Below are positions 24,254 to 31,390 of a stretch of 64,000 bases of DNA, in pieces. Made by a program: the position numbers and the translations under genes. This stretch comes from Actinomadura syzygii (GTDB lineage: Bacteria; Actinomycetota; Actinomycetes; Streptosporangiales; Streptosporangiaceae), in contig NZ_VSFF01000011.1 in the NCBI RefSeq assembly GCF_008085905.1, forward strand, positions 62,001 to 126,000, given 5' to 3'. The notes below the pieces were generated by a model. That model did not search any database and was not told where the DNA came from. It worked only from the letters and a program-made list of their open reading frames with translations. Within the stretch, counting starts at the first letter, position 1; each line of letters starts with the position of its first letter.

Positions 24254-25222
24254 TCAGTCGTGAGTATGAGCATCGACGAGCCCGGGGTCCGTCCCCGGTG
24301 GGACGGGCGGGGCGGACGGGTCCACCGGGGCGCGCCGCCGCAGCGGCCGGGTGCTGCGGGATACGGCCACGCCGCCGAGGCACAGCAGCCCGCCGGCGAG
24401 CGTGATGAGCCCGGGGACCTCGCCGAGGAACAGCCACGACATGAACACGACGATCGCGGGCACGGCGTAGGTGGTGGCGCCCATCTTCCCGGCGGACGTC
24501 CGGGCCAGCGCGTACCCCCAGGTGGTGAACGCGATCGCGGTGGGGAAGACGCCCAGGTAGACGACGTTGAGGGTGGCGCTCGCGGGAGCGTCCGCGGCCT
24601 GGGAGACGAGCTGCCCGGCGAACGGCAGCGTGGCCGCCGTGCCGATCGCGCAGCCGAACGTGGTGAACTGCAGCGCGGAGGCGTGCCGCAGCGCGGGCTT
24701 CTGGCTGACGACGCCCGCCGCGTAGGTGACGGCGGCGGCGACGCAGAGCAGGACGCCGCCGACGGAGGAGTTCCCCTCCCCGGACATCGACAGCCCGACG
24801 ACGGCGGCGCCCGCGAACGACACCACGAGGCCCGCCAGCAGCCGGGACGACAGGCCCTCCTTCAGCAGCCAGCCGCCGAGCAGGGCGATCAGGATCGGGC
24901 CGATGTTGACGACGAGCGCGGCGGTCCCGGCGTCCACGAGCTGCTCGCCCCAGTTCAGCGCCACCATGTACGCGCCGAACCACAGGACGCCCGCCGTGAC
25001 GATGCCGGGCCACGCCTGCCTGGGCGGCAACCCCTCCCGCCGGACGAGCAGCAGCGCGCCGAGGACGATCGTCCCGGCGAGGAGGCGGCCGAGGGCGAGG
25101 GCGCCCGGGCTGTACTCGGCGCCCGCGCTGCGGATCGAGACGAAGGCCGAGGCCCAGAGGACCACCGTGACCGCGGCCGCGGCGATCGCGAGCTTGCCTG
25201 AGGCGGGGTTCTCGTGCTGCAT
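24254..25222 (-). CDS. EamA (DMT superfamily) transporter
   Basis: A 322-residue inner-membrane exporter candidate with ten hydrophobic helices in two EamA repeats (first from about residue 10, AAVTVVLWASAFVSIRSAG; second from about 155, GGVLLCVAAAVTYAAGVVSQKPALRH). The C-terminal 30 residues are a charged, Pro-rich cytosolic tail. It is unrelated in detail to the other EamA protein in the window. Substrate unknown; family members export amino acids or other metabolites. The ATG giving MQHENPASGK follows TAAGGT by seven bases, suggesting leaderless initiation. An AAGGTG within that element could also serve as a ribosome site. Confidence 0.9.
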   Translation of the reverse strand: MQHENPASGKLAIAAAAVTVVLWASAFVSIRSAGAEYSPGALALGRLLAGTIVLGALLLVRREGLPPRQAWPGIVTAGVLWFGAYMVALNWGEQLVDAGTAALVVNIGPILIALLGGWLLKEGLSSRLLAGLVVSFAGAAVVGLSMSGEGNSSVGGVLLCVAAAVTYAAGVVSQKPALRHASALQFTTFGCAIGTAATLPFAGQLVSQAADAPASATLNVVYLGVFPTAIAFTTWGYALARTSAGKMGATTYAVPAIVVFMSWLFLGEVPGLITLAGGLLCLGGVAVSRSTRPLRRRAPVDPSAPPVPPGTDPGLVDAHTHD

Positions 25223-25229
25223 GTCACGC

Positions 25230-25235
25230 ACCTTA
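25230..25235 (-). promoter_or_regulatory. -10 element TAAGGT of EamA gene
   Basis: TAAGGT on the minus strand ends seven bases before the ATG at 25222, consistent with a leaderless message. Confidence 0.45.
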
Positions 25236-25298
25236 GGTATGGGACGTTTCCATGAACACCGAAGGGACGTGCCAGGTTGCGGCACGCGGACCCGGGGG

Positions 25299-25325
25299 TG
25301 GACGGCCCCAGTCTCCGTCCGTCCA
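25299..25325. terminator. Possible terminator of the thiOSG operon
   Basis: TGGACGG and CCGTCCA form a 7-bp stem with a 13-base loop, 47 bases past the thiG stop on the minus strand. Modest stability; low confidence. Confidence 0.35.
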
Positions 25326-25371
25326 CTGTTCAGGTCCAGCGAATATTGCTGCAACCAAACCTTTAGCGCTG

Positions 25372-26145
25372 CTACGACGTCGCGAGGCCCTCGAACGGCG
25401 AGGACGCCTGCGCGTAGCGGCGCTTCGGGATGCGCCCGGCCAGCCGCGCGAGCCGTCCGGCCTCGACCGCGTGCCGCATCGCCGCCGCCATCCGCTCCGG
25501 GTGCCGCGCGCGGGTGACGGCCGTCGCGAGCAGGACGGCGTCGCAGCCGAGCTCCATCGCGAGGGCCGCGTCCGACGCGGTGCCGAGCCCCGCGTCCAGG
25601 ATCACCGGGACGCCCGCCCGCTCGACGATCAGCTCGATGTTGTGCGGGTTGCGGATGCCGAGGCCGGACCCGATCGGCGAGCCGAGCGGCATCACCGCCG
25701 CGCACCCGATCTGCTCCAGCCGCCGCGCGAGGACGGGGTCGTCGTTGGTGTACGGCAGGACGACGAACCCGTCCGCGACCAGCTGCTCGGCGGCCTCGAC
25801 CAGCTCGATCGGGTCGGGCAGCAGGGTGCGCTCGTCCGCGATCACCTCCAGCTTCACCCAGGACGTGCCGAGCGCCTCCCGGGCGAGCTTCGCGGTCAGG
25901 ACGGCCTCGCCCGCCGTGAAGCAGCCCGCCGTGTTCGGCAGCACCCGGATCCCGCACTCGGACAGGACGTCCAGCACCGAGCCCCGCGCGGACGGGTCGA
26001 CGCGCCGCATCGCGACCGTGGTCAGCGCCGTCCCGGACGCGGCGAGCGCCGCGCGCAGCACGCTCATGCTCGGCGCGCCCCCGGTCCCCATGATCAGCCG
26101 GGACCCCAGCTCCTCGCCCGCGATGACCAGCCTGTCGTCGTCCAC
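25372..26145 (-). CDS. thiG: Thiazole synthase ThiG
   Basis: Builds the thiazole phosphate of thiamine from deoxyxylulose-5-phosphate, dehydroglycine and ThiS-thiocarboxylate. The 257-residue TIM barrel has the family landmarks LIMGTGGAPS, the VAMRRVDP block, VLPNTAGCFTAGEAV, WVKLEVI with the Schiff-base lysine (about residue 97), MPLGSPIGSGLGI, VILDAGLGTASDAALAMELG and the C-terminal VLLATAV. The GTG start lies three bases after the thiS stop and has GGGAGG upstream, so it is coupled to thiS. Glycine oxidation by ThiO encoded upstream supplies the imine. Confidence 0.96.
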   Translation of the reverse strand: MDDDRLVIAGEELGSRLIMGTGGAPSMSVLRAALAASGTALTTVAMRRVDPSARGSVLDVLSECGIRVLPNTAGCFTAGEAVLTAKLAREALGTSWVKLEVIADERTLLPDPIELVEAAEQLVADGFVVLPYTNDDPVLARRLEQIGCAAVMPLGSPIGSGLGIRNPHNIELIVERAGVPVILDAGLGTASDAALAMELGCDAVLLATAVTRARHPERMAAAMRHAVEAGRLARLAGRIPKRRYAQASSPFEGLATS

Positions 26146-26148
26146 CCC

Positions 26149-26349
26149 TCAACCTCCCTGAACCGCTGTGAGCACTTCCAGCCGGTCGTCGTCGCCCAGC
26201 CGCGTCGTCTCCCACGCCGAGCGGCGGACCACCTCGTCGTTCAGCGCGGCGGCGACGCCGGCTCCGGCGGCCGTCACGGACGCGACGGCCTCGGCCACGG
26301 TCGCGCCGTCCGGCAGGTCGCGCGGCTCGCCGTTGACGATCACCTTCAT
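26149..26349 (-). CDS. thiS: Sulfur carrier protein ThiS
   Basis: A 66-residue ubiquitin-fold sulfur carrier. It starts MKVIVNGEPRDLPDGATV and ends in the diagnostic Gly-Gly (TAVQGG), which is adenylated and converted to a thiocarboxylate. Its ATG overlaps the thiO stop by four bases (ATGA). No ThiF-type activating enzyme is encoded nearby. Confidence 0.95.
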   Translation of the reverse strand: MKVIVNGEPRDLPDGATVAEAVASVTAAGAGVAAALNDEVVRRSAWETTRLGDDDRLEVLTAVQGG

Positions 26350-27473
26350 GAGGTCACCTCGGGAGAGAAGCGGTCGGGTGCGAACGGGGCGGCGACGTCG
26401 GGGACGGGGGCGTCCAGCAGCGTCGCGGCCAGGATGTCGGCGCTGACCGGGGTGAGCAGCACGCCGTTGCGGAAGTGCCCGGTGCCGACGTACAGGCCGG
26501 GCAGCGCGGTCGGGCCCATCACCGGCGCGTTGTCCGGGGAGCCGGGGCGCAGGCCCGCCGACACCTCGGCGAACTCCAGCTCGGTGATGCCGGGGAGCAG
26601 CTCGCGGGCGTCCCGCAGCAGCTCCCACAGCCCGCCCGCCGTGACGCGGGTGTCGAAGCCCAGCTCCTCCTGGGTGGCGCCGACGACGACCTCGCCGTCC
26701 GCGCGGGGAACCAGGTAGACCGACGAGCCCTTCACGATGCCGCGGGTGGAGCGGGCGATGAACGGCGTCCGCGCGCGGAGCCGGATCACCTGCCCCTTCA
26801 CCGGACGGACGGGTGGAACGGTCCCGGACGGCAGCCCGTCGAGGTCGCCGGACCAGGGGCCCGCCGCGAGCAGGACGCGGTCGGCGCGCAGCTCCGTCCC
26901 GTCGTCGAGCCGGACGCCGACGGCGGCGTCGCGCTCGACGAGGAGCCCGGCCGCGCGCCGCCGGACGAGCCGGACGCCGGTCCGCTCGCCCGCCGCGAGC
27001 AGCGCGGGGGTGAGCCGGCGCGGGTCGATCGAGCCGTCCTCGGGGGCGAGCAGCCCGCCGCGCACGCCGGGCGCGAGCATCGGCTCGGCGCGGCGGCACT
27101 CGCGGCCTGTCAGCGCCTCGACGGGGATGCCGAGGCTCTCCTGGAAGCGGCGCAGGTCGTCCAGGTGCCCGAGGTCGTCGGCGTCGAACGCGACCTCGAT
27201 GATCCCGTCCGTCCGGTACCCGGTGCCGAGGCCGGTCAGGTCCTCCAGTTCGGCGACGAACGCGCCGTACCGCTCGCGGGACGCGAGGCCGAGCCGCAGC
27301 AGCGGCTCCTCGCCGTAGGTCAGCTCGCTGACCGGGGTGAGCATCCCCGCGGCGACCGCCGACGCGCCGCTCGCGGGCTCGGGGTCGACCAGCGTGACGG
27401 CCGCGCCGCCCGCGGCGGCCCGCCAGGCGGTGGCGAGGCCGATGACCCCGGCCCCGACGATCACGATCTCCAT
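26346..27473 (-). CDS. thiO: Glycine oxidase ThiO
   Basis: An FAD-dependent oxidase converting glycine to the imine needed by ThiG. The 375-residue product begins with the dinucleotide-binding MEIVIVGAGVIGLATAWRAA and ends its FAD domain with SAGLRPGSPDNAPVMGPT and GTGHFRNGVLLTPVSADI. The DAO fold is complete and of usual length. The ATG at 27473 has GAAGGGAG five bases upstream, and that ribosome site lies at the 3' end of the TPP riboswitch. It heads the thiO-thiS-thiG operon. Confidence 0.95.
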   Translation of the reverse strand: MEIVIVGAGVIGLATAWRAAAGGAAVTLVDPEPASGASAVAAGMLTPVSELTYGEEPLLRLGLASRERYGAFVAELEDLTGLGTGYRTDGIIEVAFDADDLGHLDDLRRFQESLGIPVEALTGRECRRAEPMLAPGVRGGLLAPEDGSIDPRRLTPALLAAGERTGVRLVRRRAAGLLVERDAAVGVRLDDGTELRADRVLLAAGPWSGDLDGLPSGTVPPVRPVKGQVIRLRARTPFIARSTRGIVKGSSVYLVPRADGEVVVGATQEELGFDTRVTAGGLWELLRDARELLPGITELEFAEVSAGLRPGSPDNAPVMGPTALPGLYVGTGHFRNGVLLTPVSADILAATLLDAPVPDVAAPFAPDRFSPEVTS

Positions 27474-27476
27474 GCG

Positions 27477-27572
27477 CGCTCCCTTCGCCGGCATGATCCG
27501 GATCAGGTCGTGGCGGTCGGCGGCCCGTTCCAGCCGCCCTCTCAGCCCGGTCGTACCGGACTCCCGCGCTCT
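27477..27572 (-). promoter_or_regulatory. TPP riboswitch (THI element) of thiOSG
   Basis: The minus strand carries the diagnostic THI-box segments: GGGAGTCCGGT, then GGGCTGAGAGGGCGGC, a variable arm, and CCTGATCCGGATCATGCCGG followed by GCGAAGGGAG. CTGAGA and the late CCTGAT...ATGCCGGCGAAGGGA are the conserved ligand-binding parts. GCGC at the 5' end (AGCGCGGGAG) can pair with GCGC after the ribosome site, so TPP binding probably hides the thiO ribosome site. Confidence 0.93.
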
Positions 27573-27657
27573 GTGCCGTTTTAGCTGGTTCACACCTTAG
27601 TCCCCCGGGTCATGTGCGCCTGTCTGGACAGGCGCCCAGTTCCGGAGGGGCGCCCGT

Positions 27658-27663
27658 TAGGGT
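27658..27663 (+). promoter_or_regulatory. -10 element TAGGGT of reductase gene
   Basis: TAGGGT ends seven bases before the ATG at 27671 with no ribosome site between, consistent with a leaderless mRNA. Confidence 0.5.
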
Positions 27664-27670
27664 GACCTTC

Positions 27671-28882
27671 ATGGACAGGGTCATCGTCGTCGGCGGCGGG
27701 CTCGCCGGGGTGCGCGCCGTGGAGTCGCTGCGGAGCAGGGGGTACGAGGGCGGGCTGACGCTCGTCTCGGCGGAGCGGCACCTGCCCTACGACCGGCCCC
27801 CGCTGTCCAAGGCGGTCCTCGCGGGGGAGTCCGACGACACGACCGTCGACGCCGACTGGGACGCCCTGCGCGCCGACCTGCTGCTCGGCGAGCGCGCCAC
27901 CGGCCTGCGGCTGGACGAGCGCGGCGGCGTCGTGGCGTCCACGGCGGGCGACCTGCCGTTCGACGGCCTCGTCATCGCGACCGGGGCCGTCCCGATCACG
28001 CTGCCGGGGGACGGCCCGCAGCACGTCCTGCGCACCATCGACCAGGCGCGCGACCTGCGCTCCCGGCTCGTCGAGGGCGCCCGCATCGTGATCGTCGGCG
28101 CGGGCTGGATCGGCGCGGAGGTCGCCACCGCCGCCGCGAAGAAGGGCTGCGCGGTCACCGTCGTCGAGGCCGCGGACGCCCCGCTCGCCGGCGCGCTCGG
28201 CCCCGAGGCGGGCGCGCACACCGCCCCCTGGTACACCGAGGCGGGCGTCGAGTTGCGCACCGGCGTCAAGGTCGCGGAGGTCCGGGACGGCGGGCTCGTC
28301 CTCGCGGGCGGCGGCCGGATCGACGCGGACGAGGTCGTCACCGGCGTCGGCGTCCGTCCCGACCTGTCCTGGCTGGACGGCTCCGGCCTGCTGCTGGAGC
28401 GCGGCATCGTCACCGACGGCTCGTTCCGCACCTACAGGGGGGCCGAGGAGCCCGGCGCGCTCCGCCCCGACGTCGTGGCCGTCGGCGACTGCGCCGCCTG
28501 GTGGTCGGCCCGGTACGGGCGGCGGCTCCTCGTCGAGCACTGGGACGTCGCCCTCAACGCTCCGGACGTGGCCGCCGCGTCCCTCCTCGGCCAGGACGCC
28601 GTGTACGACACCGCCCCCTATTTCTGGTCCGAGCAGTTCGGGCGCATGGTGCAGTACGCGGGCAGCCACGCGGCGTCCGAGCGGACGGTGCTGCGCGGCG
28701 ACCCGTCCGGCCGGAAGTGGACGCTGGCGTGGCTGACCGGCGACCGGCTCGACGCGGTCCTCGCCGTGGACCGGCCGCGCGACCTCGTCCAGGCGCGGCG
28801 CGTGATCGCCGCCGGGACGCCGGTCGACCCGGACGCGCTCGCCGATCCGGACGTCCCCGTCCGGCAGGCCGCGCGGGGATAG
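27671..28882 (+). CDS. FAD/NAD-dependent ferredoxin (rubredoxin)-type reductase
   Basis: A 403-residue pyridine-nucleotide-disulfide-fold reductase without the redox disulfide, of the kind that passes electrons from NAD(P)H to a ferredoxin for P450s or dioxygenases. It has the FAD motif VIVVGGGLAGVRAVESLR at the N terminus, LPYDRPPLSKAVL, the NAD motif IVIVGAGWIGAEVATAAA (about 140) and the VVAVGDCAAW FAD block (about 272). The Reductase_C domain has WSEQFGRMVQYAG. No ferredoxin or oxygenase gene is next to it, so the partner is unknown. It is divergent from the thiamine riboswitch. Confidence 0.92.
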   Translation: MDRVIVVGGGLAGVRAVESLRSRGYEGGLTLVSAERHLPYDRPPLSKAVLAGESDDTTVDADWDALRADLLLGERATGLRLDERGGVVASTAGDLPFDGLVIATGAVPITLPGDGPQHVLRTIDQARDLRSRLVEGARIVIVGAGWIGAEVATAAAKKGCAVTVVEAADAPLAGALGPEAGAHTAPWYTEAGVELRTGVKVAEVRDGGLVLAGGGRIDADEVVTGVGVRPDLSWLDGSGLLLERGIVTDGSFRTYRGAEEPGALRPDVVAVGDCAAWWSARYGRRLLVEHWDVALNAPDVAAASLLGQDAVYDTAPYFWSEQFGRMVQYAGSHAASERTVLRGDPSGRKWTLAWLTGDRLDAVLAVDRPRDLVQARRVIAAGTPVDPDALADPDVPVRQAARG

Positions 28883-28975
28883 CGCGGCTGGGCGGTACGC
28901 GCATCGCGCGTCCCGCGCAGACGTTACGGCTGTTCAGGGGGTTTGATTCTTCCGAAGGCGTGGTAGCAAGGGGGC

Positions 28976-29359
28976 GTGACGCAGATGCACGCAACCGTTG
29001 ACAGCGCACTGGACCCCCGGACCGACGCCCTCGCGGGCGAGTGGCTCTCCCTCAAGGAGGCCGCCGCGCGACTCGGGATCAAGCCCAACCGGATCAAGCA
29101 GCTCATCAGCGAGCACCGCCTGCTCGCCGTCCGCCGCGAGGGCGAGCCCCAGGTGCCCGCCGCGTTCATCAAGGACGGCCAGGTGATCAAGGGCCTGCCC
29201 GGCACGCTGACGCTCCTGTCGGACGCGGGGTTCGACGACGTCGAGACGATCCGCTGGCTGTTCACCGCCGACGACACCCTGCCCGGCACGCCCGTGGACG
29301 CGCTCACCGAGAACCGGGGGACCGAGGTCCGCCGCCGCGCCCAGGCGATGGCCTTCTAG
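28976..29359 (+). CDS. Rv2175c family DNA-binding protein
   Basis: A 127-residue winged-helix-like DNA-binding protein. The helix-turn-helix is WLSLKEAAARLGIKPNRIKQLISE (about residues 22-45), followed by a short wing (LLAVRREGEPQVPAAFI) and a C-terminal domain (GTLTLLSDAGFDDVETIRWLF). The M. tuberculosis homologue Rv2175c is phosphorylated by the neighbouring kinase PknL, which controls its DNA binding. Here a PASTA kinase and a pseudokinase are encoded close by, so phosphorylation is plausible. GTG start follows AAGGGG. The stop codon lies in the first of three 13-base tandem repeats. Confidence 0.88.
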   Translation: MTQMHATVDSALDPRTDALAGEWLSLKEAAARLGIKPNRIKQLISEHRLLAVRREGEPQVPAAFIKDGQVIKGLPGTLTLLSDAGFDDVETIRWLFTADDTLPGTPVDALTENRGTEVRRRAQAMAF

Positions 29360-29388
29360 ACCGGCCTTCTAAACCGGCCTTCCAGACC
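29350..29388 (+). repeat. Three tandem 13-base units spanning the Rv2175c-type stop
   Basis: GGCCTTCTAGACC (29350-29362), GGCCTTCTAAACC (29363-29375) and GGCCTTCCAGACC (29376-29388). The gene's TAG is in the first unit. Confidence 0.85.
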
Positions 29389-29459
29389 GGCCGTTGCAGG
29401 CCGCGGAGCCGCTCAGGGCGGCACCCGCGGCAGACCGACCACCACGCACGTGACACGAT

Positions 29460-29494
29460 CGCGGGGTCGCGCGGAACTCCCGCGCGGCCCCGCG
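29460..29494 (+). promoter_or_regulatory. 15-bp hairpin immediately upstream of thiE
   Basis: CGCGGGGTCGCGCGG and CCGCGCGGCCCCGCG pair over 15 bp with one G-U, loop AACTC. It ends about eight bases before the GGAAGG ribosome site of thiE. No TPP-riboswitch sequence is present, so this may be a terminator of upstream transcription or a translational control stem. Confidence 0.5.
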
Positions 29495-29513
29495 ACCTCA
29501 TGGAAGGGCCGAC

Positions 29514-30182
29514 GTGTCCAGGCATCTCCCCGGCGAGCGCGCCGTCGCGCTCCGCGCCCGCCTCGGCAGGGCCCGCCTCTACCTCTGCACCGACGCCCGC
29601 GAGCGCCAGGGGGACCTGCCCGACTTCCTCGACGCCGCCCTCGCGGGGGGCGTCGACATCGTCCAGCTCCGGCAGAAGGGCCTGGAGGCCCGGCGGGAGA
29701 TCGCGCACCTGGAGGTCTTCCGGGACGCGTGCGACCGGCACGGCGCGCTGCTCGCGGTGAACGACCGGGCGGACGTGGCGCACGCCGTCCGCGCCGACGT
29801 GCTGCACCTCGGCCAGGACGACCTGCCCGTCCCCGCCGCCCGCGAGATCGTCGGCGGCGACCCGCTGATCGGCCGGTCCACGCACTCGGACGGGCAGGCG
29901 TCCGCGGCCGCCGCCGAGCCGGGCGTCGACTACCTCTGCGCGGGCCCGGTGTGGCCGACGCCGACCAAGCCGGGCCGCTCGGCGCCGGGCCCGCCGCTGC
30001 TGAAGCACGTCGCGGAACGCCGTCCGACCCGGCCGTGGTTCGCGATCGGCGGGATCGACCTCGGCAACCTCGACGAGGTCCGCGCGGCGGGCGCGAGCCG
30101 CGTCGTGGTCGTCCGGGCGATCACCGAGGCGGACGATCCGGGCGCCGCGGCGGCGGAGTTCGCCCGCCGCCTCGCGCCCTGA
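29514..30182 (+). CDS. thiE: Thiamine phosphate synthase ThiE
   Basis: Joins hydroxymethylpyrimidine diphosphate and thiazole phosphate to thiamine phosphate. The 222-residue TIM barrel has LYLCTDA, VDIVQLRQKGLEARREI, LLAVNDRADVAHAVRADVLHLGQDDL (Mg/pyrophosphate-binding NDR and DVLHLGQ), GRSTHS, YLCAGPVWPTPTKPGR and WFAIGGI. GTG start follows GGAAGG. Unlike thiOSG it has no TPP riboswitch. Its last codons and TGA form part of a 20-base unit repeated five times downstream. Confidence 0.95.
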   Translation: MSRHLPGERAVALRARLGRARLYLCTDARERQGDLPDFLDAALAGGVDIVQLRQKGLEARREIAHLEVFRDACDRHGALLAVNDRADVAHAVRADVLHLGQDDLPVPAAREIVGGDPLIGRSTHSDGQASAAAAEPGVDYLCAGPVWPTPTKPGRSAPGPPLLKHVAERRPTRPWFAIGGIDLGNLDEVRAAGASRVVVVRAITEADDPGAAAAEFARRLAP

Positions 30183-30270
30183 CCCTTGTCCTCGCGCCCT
30201 GACCCTTGTGCTCGCGCCCTGACCCTTGTGCTCGCGCCCTGACCCTTGTGCTCGCGCCCTGACCCTTGTC
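30171..30270 (+). repeat. Five exact-length 20-base tandem repeats from the thiE 3' end
   Basis: The unit CTCGCGCCCTGACCCTTGTG (last base C or G) occurs five times without gaps: 30171, 30191, 30211, 30231 and 30251. CTCGCGCCCTGA in copy 1 is the Leu-Ala-Pro-stop of thiE. Copies 2-5 lie downstream as non-coding DNA. Confidence 0.97.
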
Positions 30271-30326
30271 ATGGTTTGACCCGGATCACAGTGCGCCCCG
30301 GTGCGCGATCGCCCACAATGGAGATC

Positions 30327-30488
30327 ATGAGCGTGGGACCCGACGACGAGCGGCCGGTCGAGCTGGACGACGACCTGGAGATCCTGCCCGACCAGACCTC
30401 CGACGACACCGACACGGGCTGGGGCGAGTGGCGCTCCGGCGGAGGCGACGACGACCGCCTCCTGGAGGACCGTCCGCCGCACTGGTGA
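30327..30488 (+). CDS. Small acidic hypothetical protein
   Basis: A 53-residue protein, MSVGPDDERPVELDDDLEIL at the N terminus, very rich in Asp/Glu with a WGEWRSGG centre and a basic PPHW end. I do not recognise a family with certainty, though short acidic ORFs of this kind occur beside thiE in other actinomycetes. CACAAT seven bases before the ATG resembles a -10 element, suggesting a leaderless transcript; an in-frame ATG nine bases earlier is an alternative start. No fold or function assigned. Confidence 0.6.
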   Translation: MSVGPDDERPVELDDDLEILPDQTSDDTDTGWGEWRSGGGDDDRLLEDRPPHW

Positions 30489-30521
30489 ACCCCGGCGGCC
30501 CGGCGGTCGGGGCGGCCGGTT

Positions 30522-31289
30522 TCAGAAGAGCATGCCGAGTGCGAAGCCGGACACGACGACGGCCGCGAGCGCGACCATCATCCGCCAGCGGTAGCGGGGG
30601 ATGCGGGTCGGGCGCGGCTTCGGCGCGGGCCCGTGCCCCTCGCGCAGCGCGCGGATGAGCTGCGCGGCGGTCGGCCGCGCGGCGGGGTTCTTGTCCAGGC
30701 AGCGGGCGACGAGGTCGCGCAGCGGGCCGTCCAGCCCGCCGAGGTCGGGCCGCCGGGACGTGACGCGCCGCATCACCGCCGCGCTCGGCCCGGTGCCGAA
30801 CGGCGGGCGCCCCGTCGCGGCGAACACCATGGTCGCGCCCCAGGCGAACACGTCGGCGGGCGGGCCGACCGGCTCGTCCTCGACCTGCTCCGGGGCCAGG
30901 TAGGCGGGCGACCCGCCCGGCGCGTCCGGGTCGCGGGCGTCGACGACCTTGGCGCCGTCCGGGGTCAGCAGGACGTTGGCGGGCCGGAGGTCGCCGTGCG
31001 CGACCCCGGCGCGGTGCAGCGCGTTGAGCGCCGCCGCCGTCCGCCCCGCGACCTTGCGGAGCTGCGGCGCGGGCAGCGGACCGCGATCCTCGACGACCTG
31101 CTGCAACCGGGGGCCCTCGGCGTCCCGTCCGACGACGTAACCGCCGCTCGCGGGACGTCCCTGCGGCGGCCGCGCCGCCTTGCCCGTGCGTCCGGGATGG
31201 GGGGACCTGGCCGCGCCGCCGGGGCGCGCCGGACGGGCGTCGCGCGGACGCCCGGGGTTCGTCCTCCCGCGGGAGGTGTCGTGCGGCAC
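30522..31289 (-). CDS. N-lobe-less, membrane-anchored protein pseudokinase
   Basis: A 255-residue protein matching only the C-lobe of a Ser/Thr kinase. After about 50 basic, Pro-rich residues it enters at the hinge (YVVGRDAEGPRLQQVVEDRG), then ALHRAGVAHGDLRPANVLL with catalytic-loop Asp100 and Asn105. The DFG is replaced by DAR (117-119); LAPEQ and ADVFAWGATMVFAATGRPPFG are kept. A single membrane helix is at the very C terminus (about 236-255). There is no glycine loop and no VAIK lysine, and no room upstream for one before the prenyl synthase stop. The GTG start has GGAG seven bases upstream. It should be inactive as a kinase and may act as a scaffold or a partner of an active kinase. Confidence 0.82.
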   Translation of the reverse strand: MPHDTSRGRTNPGRPRDARPARPGGAARSPHPGRTGKAARPPQGRPASGGYVVGRDAEGPRLQQVVEDRGPLPAPQLRKVAGRTAAALNALHRAGVAHGDLRPANVLLTPDGAKVVDARDPDAPGGSPAYLAPEQVEDEPVGPPADVFAWGATMVFAATGRPPFGTGPSAAVMRRVTSRRPDLGGLDGPLRDLVARCLDKNPAARPTAAQLIRALREGHGPAPKPRPTRIPRYRWRMMVALAAVVVSGFALGMLF

Positions 31290-31390
31290 TGGGGGACTCC
31301 GACTCGGCGGGGACGGACGAAGATCTCCCTAATTTGTACCGTGTCAATGGAACGTTCGAGTGCCGAACCCCAATCTTCCGGGGCCCTTTG

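Noticed and set aside
29360..29513. TPP riboswitch ahead of thiE
   Set aside because: CTGAGA and the CCTGAT...GCGAAGGGA segments are absent; only a plain hairpin is present.
30171..30270. CRISPR-like array
   Set aside because: The five 20-base units are contiguous with no spacers; it is a simple tandem repeat of the thiE end.
31140..31390. Missing kinase N-lobe in another frame or upstream of the pseudokinase
   Set aside because: No glycine loop or VAIK-like sequence in any minus-strand frame, and only about 100 bases remain before the prenyl synthetase stop.
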